A stretch of DNA of 11,803 bases from the NCBI GenBank assembly GCA_019746155.1, contig JAIESJ010000016.1, forward strand, positions 1 to 11,803, read 5' to 3'. Below are positions 6,094-11,803 of the stretch, one piece after another. The position numbers were made by a program, and so were the translations under genes. The notes below the pieces were generated by a model that made no database searches, had not been told where the DNA came from, and was given only the letters and a program-made list of their open reading frames with translations. The stretch is from Burkholderiales bacterium (GTDB taxonomy: Bacteria > Pseudomonadota > Gammaproteobacteria > Burkholderiales > SG8-41). Each line of letters opens with the position of its first letter. Position 1 is the stretch's first letter.

Positions 6094-6720
6094 ATGCTTG
6101 ATCTTGACCGCCTGATCATCGGCTTCGACAAGGGCCTGCGCACGCTGCTTGCGCCGGCGCAGTCGCTGCGCCACACGCCCGGCGATGAATTGCCGGATGC
6201 GGAAATGCCGGCATCCCGGCGCGCGCTGGCGGCGGCACTGATGCGCGTCAATCACAGCGGCGAAATCTGCGCCCAGGCCCTTTATCAGGGGCAGGCGCTC
6301 ACGGCGCGTGATTCGGCGGCGAAGCAGGCGCTCGAACAAGCGGCGCGGGAGGAAACCGAGCATCTGGCGTGGACCGAGCGCCGCATCGAGGAGCTGGGCG
6401 GTCGCAAGAGTGCGCTCAATCCGCTGTGGTATGCCGGCTCGTTCGCCATCGGTGCGATATCGGGCCTGCTCGGCGACAAATGGAATCTCGGCTTTCTCGC
6501 CGAGACCGAGCATCAGGTGGTCAAACACCTGGAAGGCCACCTGCAGCGACTGCCGCAAGAAGATCAGAAAAGCCGCGCCATCCTGGAGCAGATGAAGGAC
6601 GACGAGGCGCGCCATGCCACGAGCGCGCTCCGGCATGGCGGAGCGGAATTGCCCCTGCCGGCCAAGCTTGCGATGCGCTTGTCGTCGAAGGTGATGACGA
6701 AAACCGCGTTCTGGATTTAA
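6094..6720 (+). CDS. coq7: Ubiquinone biosynthesis hydroxylase Coq7 (di-iron)
   Basis: Coq7 hydroxylates 2-polyprenyl-3-methyl-6-methoxy-1,4-benzoquinone, the last ring hydroxylation of ubiquinone synthesis, at the inner face of the cytoplasmic membrane. The 208 residues have the two ferritin-like ExxH repeats. RVNHSGE supplies Glu57, EETEH supplies Glu87 and His90, ETEHQ supplies Glu139, and DEARH supplies Glu171 and His174. The first four match the spacing of the iron ligands in human COQ7. A hydrophobic stretch WYAGSFAIGAISGLLG (about 112-127) fits the known membrane-surface helix. The N-terminus LDRLIIGFDKGLR is where homologues begin, so the ATG at 6094 is secure although it has no Shine-Dalgarno. 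It stands alone, between the trp genes and a convergent pair. Confidence 0.95.
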   Translation: MLDLDRLIIGFDKGLRTLLAPAQSLRHTPGDELPDAEMPASRRALAAALMRVNHSGEICAQALYQGQALTARDSAAKQALEQAAREETEHLAWTERRIEELGGRKSALNPLWYAGSFAIGAISGLLGDKWNLGFLAETEHQVVKHLEGHLQRLPQEDQKSRAILEQMKDDEARHATSALRHGGAELPLPAKLAMRLSSKVMTKTAFWI

Positions 6721-6738
6721 GACTTACAAAAGCAAAGC

Positions 6739-6802
6739 CCACAGCACACAGAGATCACGGAGGAAAAGCAGGGCTACCCTGTGTCCTCTGTGCACTCTGT
6801 GG
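6739..6802. repeat. CTCTGTG-type stem-loop repeat between convergent genes
   Basis: CCACAG (6739-6744) pairs with CTGTGG (6797-6802), and CACAGAG (6747-6753) with CTCTGTG (6786-6792). Inside, CAGGG (6769-6773) pairs with CCCTG (6777-6781). TTTT follows at 6807-6810. The CACAGAG / TCCTCTGTG wording recalls a repeat I have seen scattered between genes in many bacteria. Its place between the ends of coq7 and the OsmC-type gene suggests it also ends transcription. Confidence 0.5.
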
Positions 6803-6810
6803 CGAAAGTT

Positions 6811-7227
6811 TTAGGCTTCGCGGATCTCGAAGTCGTGCGTGATCGCGGCGGTCTTGCCGAGCATGATCGACGCCGAGCAGTACTTCCCGGCCGACAAGTG
6901 AACCGCGCGCTCGACCTGCTGCGCTTTCAATTCCTTGCCGGTGACGATGAAGTGGAAGTGGATTTTGGTGAAGACTTTCGGGTCTTCCGCTGCGCGTTCC
7001 GCGGCGATTTCCACGACACAATCGGTAACCGGCGCGCGGCTTTTACGCAGGATGTGCACCACGTCATAGGCGGTGCAGCCGCCGGTGCCCATCAGCACGG
7101 TTTCCATCGGCCGCGGGCCCAGGTTGCGGCCGCCGCCTTCCGGCGCGCCGTCCATCACCAGCGCGTGGCCGCTTTCCGATTCGGCAACGAAACATACGTT
7201 TTCAAGCCATTTGATGCGAACTTTCAT
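6811..7227 (-). CDS. OsmC/Ohr family protein (YhfA-like)
   Basis: This 138-residue protein has the OsmC-fold signature. GPRPMETVLMGTGGCTAYDVV carries the first cysteine (Cys51), and GKYCSASIMLGKTA carries the second (Cys117). In OsmC and Ohr these two cysteines reduce organic peroxides; the GPRPME…GGC and CSAS pattern is closer to the YhfA-like subgroup, whose substrate is not well known. I therefore do not name it OsmC or Ohr. The ATG at 7225-7227 has AAAGGA (7233-7238, read on the minus strand) five bases upstream. The gene lies 66 bases after the DUF218 protein gene and is probably co-transcribed with it. It is cytoplasmic, with no signal peptide. Confidence 0.88.
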   Translation of the reverse strand: MKVRIKWLENVCFVAESESGHALVMDGAPEGGGRNLGPRPMETVLMGTGGCTAYDVVHILRKSRAPVTDCVVEIAAERAAEDPKVFTKIHFHFIVTGKELKAQQVERAVHLSAGKYCSASIMLGKTAAITHDFEIREA

Positions 7228-7293
7228 CGTCGTCCTTTGATTTGGGGCCGCTGCGGTGAAACATGCCGCCGTCCAGGTTTTCGTGCAACTCGA

Positions 7294-8052
7294 CTAGCGC
7301 CCGGCCAGGAATTTTAGCCGATACCAGGCGATGCCGATGACTTCGTGGAAAAACCTGCTGCTGTTGCGCAGTGCCTCGGCGCGCGGCAGGAACGACAGCA
7401 CGGACAGTTTATAACTCGTGGCAAATTCCGTCGGCGCCGGCACCACGCCGAATCCCGCGTTTTCAAACGCCATCTTTGCGCGCGGCATATGCCAGGCATG
7501 GGTGACCAGCCAGATGCGGCGAATTCCGGCGGCATCGAGCATCAGGCGACTTAGGCGCGCATTTTCCAGCGTGTTGTCCGATTTGCCCTCGATCCACGCC
7601 ACCGGCACCTGAAAGTCCCGGTTGAGCACGGCTTTCATCAGCACGGCCTCGGCGATCGAATTGCCCTCGGGATTGCCGCCGGTCACCAGAATGGGTTTCC
7701 CGGATGCGCGGTGCAGCTGCGCGGCATAGCGCAGGCGGGCGAGCGTTTCCGGTTTGACGGTGTCGGTGCCGTACTCCGGCGCAGCGAAATAAGTGCCGCC
7801 GCCGAGAACCACAATCGCCTGCACGCCGTGGCTGGCCAGAGGATTGTCTGGTACAGGTTCCAGCGCTTGCAGTAAACGGTCGGAGACATACTGCGTGGAC
7901 AGCAGATAAAGCGCGATCAGCGCCAGCCAGATCAGGCTTTTGCCCAGGCGCGGGCGGCGAAATGCGAGCACCCACCCGATTCCGGCCAGCAACAGCAGGC
8001 AGCCTGGGGGGATTAACAGCAGCGCAATGGCGTTGATCAGCGTCCAGTTCAT
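7294..8052 (-). CDS. YdcF/ElyC-type membrane protein (DUF218)
   Basis: The 252-residue product has two N-terminal membrane segments (about 4-30 and 37-55) followed by a DUF218 domain. Domain motifs are AIVVLGGG, ILVTGGNPEGNSIAEA, SDNTLENARLS and WLVTHAWHMPRAKMAFENAGF with VVPAPTEF. This layout matches the ElyC/SanA/YdcF group; ElyC of Escherichia coli affects undecaprenyl-phosphate use and envelope integrity. A similar envelope role here is inference. The start ATG at 8050-8052 has only a weak AGAG upstream. The gene is divergent from rplM, sharing a spacer of 147 bases, and leads into the OsmC-type gene. Length is normal and the frame is intact. Confidence 0.88.
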   Translation of the reverse strand: MNWTLINAIALLLIPPGCLLLLAGIGWVLAFRRPRLGKSLIWLALIALYLLSTQYVSDRLLQALEPVPDNPLASHGVQAIVVLGGGTYFAAPEYGTDTVKPETLARLRYAAQLHRASGKPILVTGGNPEGNSIAEAVLMKAVLNRDFQVPVAWIEGKSDNTLENARLSRLMLDAAGIRRIWLVTHAWHMPRAKMAFENAGFGVVPAPTEFATSYKLSVLSFLPRAEALRNSSRFFHEVIGIAWYRLKFLAGR

Positions 8053-8126
8053 TTAATTCTCTGTTTTATATTAATTTTTTTAGAATACGGCGCTCCGCAA
8101 CCCCTCTCGAACCCTCGCCGGTCGAT

Positions 8127-8156
8127 TTGACACAGACGCCTGATTTGCAATAAAAT
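8127..8156 (+). promoter_or_regulatory. rplM-rpsI promoter
   Basis: A perfect TTGACA (8127-8132) and TAAAAT (8151-8156, five of six) are 18 bases apart. The transcript would start near 8163 and give a leader of about 37 bases before rplM. AGGA at 8187-8190 is the ribosome binding site. I see no hairpin in the leader that clearly mimics the L13 binding site. Confidence 0.75.
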
Positions 8157-8199
8157 CCGCAGCTTCCTTAAAACGCTTACAGCAGCAGGATCAACACCA

Positions 8200-8628
8200 A
8201 TGAAGACGTTTTCCGCCAAGCCGCATGAAGTCAGGCGCGACTGGTATATCGTGGACGCGTCCGGCAAAGTGCTGGGACGGCTGGCGGCCGAAATTGCACA
8301 CCGCCTGCGCGGCAAGCACAAACCCGAGTTTACGCCGCATGTCGACACCGGCGATTATATCGTGGTGGTCAATGCCGATAAATTGCGCGTGACCGGCAAC
8401 AAAGCGCAGGACAAGATCTATCACCGCCACACGACCTACCCCGGCGGGATTTACTCTACGAACTTCGAGAAACTGCACGCGCGCCACCCCGGGCGCGTGC
8501 TGGAAATGGCGGTCAAGGGCATGCTGCCCAAGGGTCCGCTCGGGTATGCGATGCTGCGCAAGATGAAGGTTTATGCCGGCACAGCCCATCCGCATACCGC
8601 GCAGCAGCCGAAAACTCTGGAAATCTGA
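8200..8628 (+). CDS. rplM: 50S ribosomal protein L13
   Basis: L13 is an early-assembly protein of the large subunit. The 142 residues equal the usual length. The typical start MKTFSAKPHEVRRDWYIVDA, the LGRLAAEIAHRLRGKHK block, the VVVNADKLRVTGNK block and the closing stretch AVKGMLPKGPLGYAMLRKMKVY all fit. AGGA lies nine bases before the ATG. rpsI follows after nine bases, in the nearly universal rplM-rpsI operon. In Escherichia coli L13 represses its own operon; no site for this could be recognised here. Confidence 0.98.
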   Translation: MKTFSAKPHEVRRDWYIVDASGKVLGRLAAEIAHRLRGKHKPEFTPHVDTGDYIVVVNADKLRVTGNKAQDKIYHRHTTYPGGIYSTNFEKLHARHPGRVLEMAVKGMLPKGPLGYAMLRKMKVYAGTAHPHTAQQPKTLEI

Positions 8629-8637
8629 GGCGAGCAT

Positions 8638-9030
8638 ATGGCAGTGCAGAGCAACTACGGAACCGGCCGGCGCAAGAGCGCGGTGGCGCGGGTATTTCTG
8701 AAGCCCGGCAAGGGCGACATCATGGTGAACGGCAGGCCGGTCGACGAGTTTTTCTCGCGTGAAACCGGGCGCATGATCGTGCGGCAGCCGCTTGAGCTGA
8801 CGAACAATCTGACGAGCTTCGATATCATGGTCAACGTCGATGGCGGCGGCGAATCGGGCCAGGCCGGCGCGGTGCGTCACGGCATCACCCGTGCCCTGAT
8901 CGATTATGATGCGGCGCTTAAGCCGGTGCTCAAAAAAGCCGGGCTTGTCACGCGCGACGCGCGCGAAGTCGAACGCAAAAAAGTCGGCCTGCACAAGGCG
9001 CGTCGGCGCAAGCAATTCTCCAAACGCTGA
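8638..9030 (+). CDS. rpsI: 30S ribosomal protein S9
   Basis: S9 is part of the small-subunit head; its C-terminal tail reaches the P-site tRNA. The 130 residues begin with the family motif YGTGRRKSAVARVFL after a short lead and end with KKVGLHKARRRKQFSKR, including the conserved terminal arginine. GAGG (8627-8630), overlapping the rplM stop, serves as ribosome binding site. An intrinsic terminator follows 17 bases after the stop, closing the operon. Confidence 0.98.
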   Translation: MAVQSNYGTGRRKSAVARVFLKPGKGDIMVNGRPVDEFFSRETGRMIVRQPLELTNNLTSFDIMVNVDGGGESGQAGAVRHGITRALIDYDAALKPVLKKAGLVTRDAREVERKKVGLHKARRRKQFSKR

Positions 9031-9047
9031 GTCCGGAGCACGGAACA

Positions 9048-9069
9048 AAAGCCGCCCGCGGGCGGCTTT
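9048..9069 (+). terminator. Intrinsic terminator of rplM-rpsI
   Basis: A perfect dyad: AAAGCCGCC (9048-9056), CGCG loop, GGCGGCTTT (9061-9069). The stem is G/C-rich and ends in TTTGTCATTT. Being fully symmetric it could act in both directions, although no minus-strand gene ends here. Confidence 0.88.
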
Positions 9070-9083
9070 GTCATTTCTGGGAC

Positions 9084-9089
9084 TATAAT
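9084..9089 (+). promoter_or_regulatory. argC -10 element
   Basis: A perfect TATAAT lies 15 bases after the rpsI terminator stem. The -35 position (about 9061-9066) falls in the right arm of that terminator and reads GGCGGC, a poor match, so the promoter may be weak or need an activator. The start would be near 9096, about 60 bases before argC. Confidence 0.5.
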
Positions 9090-9155
9090 TCAAGGGAATC
9101 GTGATGATGGCGAAAGCATTGCTTGGTTCCCCAGCGCGGGTTTCAGGATAGCGAG

Positions 9156-10196
9156 ATGACGCAGAAAACCATCAAAGTCGGTATCGTCGGTGGCACCGGC
9201 TACACCGGGGTCGAGCTGCTGCGGCTGCTCGCGCAGCACCCTCATTGCGAATTGCGCGTGATTACTTCGCGCAAGGAAGCGGGGATGGGCGTGGCCGAGA
9301 TGTTTCCCAATCTGCGCGGCAGGGTTCCGCTTAAATTCACCGAGCCTTCCGCCGCGGCACTCAATGGCTGCGATGTGGTGTTTTTCGCCACGCCGAACGG
9401 CGTGGCGATGAACGACGCCCGGGCGCTTTATGATGCCGGCGTGCGCATGATCGACATCGCCGCCGATTTTCGCATCAGGGACGTGGCGCTGTGGGAAAAA
9501 TGGTACGGCATGAAACACGCTTGCCCCGAGCTTGTTGCCGAGGCGGTCTACGGCCTGCCCGAAGTCAACCGTGAAAAAATCAGGAATGCGCGGCTGGTTG
9601 CCAATCCGGGCTGTTATCCCACCGCGGTGCAGCTGGGCTTTTTGCCGCTGGTCGAGGCCGGCATTGTCGATCTCGAGCACCTGATTGCCGACGCCAAATC
9701 CGGCGTCTCCGGCGCCGGGCGCAAGGCCGAAGTGCATACGCTGTTCGCCGAAGCCGCGGATAACTTCAAGGCCTACAGCGTGCCGGGGCACCGCCATCTT
9801 CCCGAGATTACACAAGGCCTGGCACAGATCGCCGGCAAACCCGTCAAACTCGTGTTCGTGCCGCATCTGACGCCGATGGTTCGAGGCATTCACGCCACGC
9901 TTTATGCGCGGCTGACCGGTCCCGCGGATCTGCAGTTGCTGTATGAAAAACGCTATGTCGACGAGGCTTTTGTCGATGTCATGCCCGCCGGCAGCCATCC
10001 CGACACGCGCTCGGTGCGCGGCGCGAATCATTGCCGTATCGCTGTGCATCGACCGCAGGACGGCGATACCGTCGTCGTGCTGTCCGTGATCGATAACCTG
10101 GTGAAAGGCGCGGCCGGACAGGCGGTGCAGAACATGAACATCATGTTCGGCATGGCGGAGGCAACGGGGCTGGAGCAAATTGCTTTGCTGCCGTAA
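9156..10196 (+). CDS. argC: N-acetyl-gamma-glutamyl-phosphate reductase
   Basis: ArgC reduces N-acetylglutamyl phosphate to the semialdehyde with NADPH, step three of arginine synthesis. The 346 residues show the dinucleotide motif VGIVGGTGYTG (8-18), FFATPNG, the active-site segment VANPGCYPTA with nucleophile Cys153, GVSGAGRKA, and HRHLPEI with the catalytic histidine region. The 346-residue form is of normal length. I chose the ATG at 9156 because AGGA (9145-9148) lies seven bases upstream and the nucleotide-binding motif follows directly. The frame is open to 9123 but that part has no family character. The stop is six bases before the next gene, so the two are likely co-transcribed. Confidence 0.97.
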   Translation: MTQKTIKVGIVGGTGYTGVELLRLLAQHPHCELRVITSRKEAGMGVAEMFPNLRGRVPLKFTEPSAAALNGCDVVFFATPNGVAMNDARALYDAGVRMIDIAADFRIRDVALWEKWYGMKHACPELVAEAVYGLPEVNREKIRNARLVANPGCYPTAVQLGFLPLVEAGIVDLEHLIADAKSGVSGAGRKAEVHTLFAEAADNFKAYSVPGHRHLPEITQGLAQIAGKPVKLVFVPHLTPMVRGIHATLYARLTGPADLQLLYEKRYVDEAFVDVMPAGSHPDTRSVRGANHCRIAVHRPQDGDTVVVLSVIDNLVKGAAGQAVQNMNIMFGMAEATGLEQIALLP

Positions 10197-10202
10197 AAAA
10201 CA

Positions 10203-10955
10203 ATGCCCATGCAATTGCTGAAAACGCTCAAACGCAAGTTCGGCATCTCGGCTCCCCGCGTCGCGGTGCGCACCCACGTGCCCTGGTATCTGCGCTGGCT
10301 GGGTATTGTCGCGGTCGGCGGCCTGATATTCGGCACCGGCTGGGCCACTTACGATTTCGGCATGGAATTTGCCGGATTCCGCCGGGGCGAAGCCGACCGC
10401 GCGCTGACGAAACTCAAGGAAACGGTCGAAAACCAGCAGCGGGAACTCTCGGAGCTGCGTGCCAGGGCGGCAAACGCCGAACGCCAACTGCAGATCGAAC
10501 GCGCGACTTATGGTGATCTGGCAAAGCAAGTGAAATCTCTGGCCGGGGAAAACGCGACGCTTAAGGAAGACCTCGCATTTTTCCAGTCCCTGATGCCGGC
10601 GAGCGGCAAGGACGGCGCGATCACGATAAACCGTTTCCGGTTGCAGCAGGAAGCGCTGCCCGGCGAGTACAGTTACCGGTTGTTGCTGGTGCAGACCGGA
10701 CAGCGCGTGAAGGAGTTTCAGGGTAGCCTACAGTTTGTTCTGAATCTGCAACAGAACGACCGCAAAGTGGTGCTGACATTGCCGCCGGAGCAGGACAAAA
10801 ATGCCGGGGAATACCGGCTTAACTTCAAGTTTTTCCAGCGTATTGAGGGCACCTTCAAAATTCCGCCCGATGCCGTTGTGAAGAGCCTGCAGGTGAGGGT
10901 CTTTGAAAACGGCGGCAATGCGCCTAAACTAACGCAAAACGTGAACATTTCCTGA
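10203..10955 (+). CDS. DUF6776-type membrane-anchored coiled-coil protein
   Basis: Function unknown. The 250 residues show a basic N-terminus, one membrane segment at about 29-51 (WYLRWLGIVAVGGLIFGTGW), a coiled coil at about 64-130 rich in Leu, Glu and Arg, and a C-terminal domain (about 138-250) that looks beta-rich. The stretch YRLLLVQTGQRVKEFQGSLQ and the later FKFFQRIEGTF are typical of a conserved betaproteobacterial family I know as DUF6776. The N-terminus would be cytoplasmic and the rest periplasmic. There is no clear Shine-Dalgarno before the ATG at 10203; an ATG at 10209 is also possible. It sits between argC and the bactofilin gene, 11 bases before the latter, so a joint envelope role with the bactofilin is plausible but not shown. 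Confidence 0.75.
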   Translation: MPMQLLKTLKRKFGISAPRVAVRTHVPWYLRWLGIVAVGGLIFGTGWATYDFGMEFAGFRRGEADRALTKLKETVENQQRELSELRARAANAERQLQIERATYGDLAKQVKSLAGENATLKEDLAFFQSLMPASGKDGAITINRFRLQQEALPGEYSYRLLLVQTGQRVKEFQGSLQFVLNLQQNDRKVVLTLPPEQDKNAGEYRLNFKFFQRIEGTFKIPPDAVVKSLQVRVFENGGNAPKLTQNVNIS

Positions 10956-10966
10956 GGAGCTCCAAC

Positions 10967-11374
10967 ATGTTCGGGAACAAAGGCAGCAAGCCGCAGAATC
11001 GCATCGATTGCCTGATCGGCGCCGGTACCATGATCGAAGGCAATATCACGTTTTCCGGCGGCTTGCGCATTGACGGGCATGTGCGCGGCAACGTGATGGC
11101 CGTTGACGGCAAGCCCGGGACGCTGGTGCTCTCCGAGCAGGCGCAGATCGAGGGCGAAATCCGCGTTTCGCATGTGGTCATTAACGGTACGGTCGTGGGA
11201 CCGGTGCATGCGGCCGAATACGTTGAACTGCAGGCCAAAGCCAATGTCACAGGTGATGTATACTACAAAACGCTCGAAATGCAGCTCGGAGCGGTGATCC
11301 AGGGACGGCTGGTATATCAGAACGACGCCAAGTCCGACAAGATCGTGCAGCTAAAACCGGCGGCGGCGGAATAG
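10967..11374 (+). CDS. Bactofilin (polymer-forming cytoskeletal protein)
   Basis: Bactofilins build nucleotide-free filaments under the cell membrane and recruit envelope enzymes. The 135-residue product has a short N-terminal tail, then the repeating hydrophobic pattern of the right-handed beta helix (about 13-120): IDCLIGAGTMIEGNITFSGG, LRIDGHVRGNV, EIRVSHVVINGTVVG and NVTGDVYYKTLEMQLGAVIQG. The tail ends KPAAAE. The ATG has a strong GAGGAG (10954-10959) seven bases upstream that overlaps the previous stop, so it is probably coupled to the DUF6776-type gene. Family membership is clear; which cell-shape task it serves is not visible. Confidence 0.93.
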   Translation: MFGNKGSKPQNRIDCLIGAGTMIEGNITFSGGLRIDGHVRGNVMAVDGKPGTLVLSEQAQIEGEIRVSHVVINGTVVGPVHAAEYVELQAKANVTGDVYYKTLEMQLGAVIQGRLVYQNDAKSDKIVQLKPAAAE

Positions 11375-11381
11375 CCTGCGG

Positions 11382-11420
11382 ACCCCGGGTTTTCCGGGTG
11401 CCGCCGATATTGCATATCGG
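11382..11420 (+). promoter_or_regulatory. Two small dyads upstream of erpA
   Basis: ACCCCGG (11382-11388) and CCGGGT (11394-11399) form a short imperfect stem after the bactofilin gene. CCGATAT (11404-11410) and ATATCGG (11414-11420) are perfect reverse complements around TGC. Neither is followed by a T-tract. The second, about 36 bases before erpA, may be an operator; it does not match an IscR site I can recognise. Confidence 0.4.
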
Positions 11421-11455
11421 ATATTCATCTTCAGCGAATCTGTTAGGAGCATGAC

Positions 11456-11803
11456 ATGAATGCAGTGACCGAAATGCCGGAACTTCTGGTGTTTACCGAC
11501 AATGCGGCGAACAAGGTGAAACAGTTGATCGACGAGGAGGGCAATCCCGATCTCAAGCTGCGTGTATTCGTAACGGGCGGCGGCTGCTCCGGCTTCCAGT
11601 ACGGTTTCACCTTTGACGAAACCATAAACGAAGACGACACCTCGATGCAGAAAAGCGGCGTCACACTGCTGATCGATCCGATGAGCCTGCAATATCTGAC
11701 AGGCGCGGAAATCGACTATCAGGAAGGCATCGAAGGGGCGCAGTTCGTGATCAAGAACCCGAACGCGACCTCCACCTGCGGCTGCGGTTCGTCGTTTTCG
11801 GCT
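11456..11803 (+). CDS. erpA: Iron-sulfur cluster insertion protein ErpA (3' end cut by window)
   Basis: ErpA is an A-type carrier that delivers iron-sulfur clusters to target proteins. 116 codons are present, without a stop; homologues end very near here, so only the stop and perhaps a residue or two are missing. The three cluster-binding cysteines are visible: Cys44 in VTGGGCSGFQYGF, and Cys108 and Cys110 in STCGCGSSFS. The GFTFD stretch after Cys44 and NPNATSTCGCG are ErpA-typical, against IscA or SufA. AGGAG (11445-11449) lies six bases before the ATG at 11456; an ATG at 11451 is out of frame and stops at once. It is 81 bases after the bactofilin gene and may have its own promoter. Confidence 0.93.
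   Translation, partial: MNAVTEMPELLVFTDNAANKVKQLIDEEGNPDLKLRVFVTGGGCSGFQYGFTFDETINEDDTSMQKSGVTLLIDPMSLQYLTGAEIDYQEGIEGAQFVIKNPNATSTCGCGSSFSA

Noticed and set aside
10197..10208. A Shine-Dalgarno for the DUF6776-type gene
   Set aside because: Only A-rich sequence lies between the argC stop and the ATG; translation is more likely coupled to argC.
9090..10529. A 479-codon open frame on the minus strand
   Set aside because: It is antisense to argC and the next gene, has no recognisable motif and contains the compositional signs of a shadow frame.
1..11803. CRISPR arrays, tRNA or rRNA genes, transposases, integrases
   Set aside because: No regularly spaced repeats, no cloverleaf or rRNA-like sequence and no transposase or integrase motifs were found.

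Overview
The window is a GC-rich chromosomal segment of a betaproteobacterium. The evidence is the run of housekeeping genes: rpe-gph-trpE, trpG-trpD-trpC, coq7, rplM-rpsI, argC, a DUF6776-type membrane protein, a bactofilin and erpA. Ubiquinone synthesis through a Coq7-type hydroxylase, and the argC / DUF6776 / bactofilin / erpA order, fit Burkholderiales or Nitrosomonadales. I cannot name the genus from the sequence alone. Most of the window is well-known core biology. I see no complete new defence or mobile system; the interesting material is regulatory, plus one small decayed insert.

Layout. 1-41 is the end of rpe and 77-763 is gph. Positions 770-844 hold a 24-codon reading frame not previously counted as a gene. 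Its last nine codons include three Trp codons, it has a good ribosome binding site, and it is followed by mutually exclusive hairpins just before trpE (908-2383), so it looks like a trp attenuation leader. Between trpE and trpG (3449-4030) lies about 1 kb of foreign-looking DNA. This holds a frameshifted DUF3883-like remnant on the plus strand and, convergent to it, a BrnA-like antitoxin gene (2814-3197, minus) with no toxin beside it. trpG, trpD (4056-5078) and trpC (5071-5898) follow, ending in a nested inverted repeat. An AT-poor to T-rich spacer then leads to a 13-bp perfect inverted repeat and coq7 (6094-6720), whose best promoter predicts a leaderless mRNA.

A minus-strand pair, a DUF218/YdcF-type membrane protein (7294-8052) and an OsmC-type protein (6811-7227), sits convergent to coq7 with a dispersed-repeat-like hairpin between them. 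rplM-rpsI (8200-9030) has a near-consensus promoter and a strong intrinsic terminator. argC (9156-10196), the DUF6776-type protein (10203-10955), a bactofilin (10967-11374) and erpA (11456 to the window end) follow on the plus strand.

How the genes work together. TrpE and TrpG form anthranilate synthase; TrpD and TrpC carry out the next and fourth steps of tryptophan synthesis. trpF, trpB and trpA are not in the window. The insert separates the two subunits of one enzyme, so the leader could control trpE while trpGDC depends on read-through or on a promoter of its own. The DUF6776 protein and bactofilin form a tight pair that may act together at the cell envelope.
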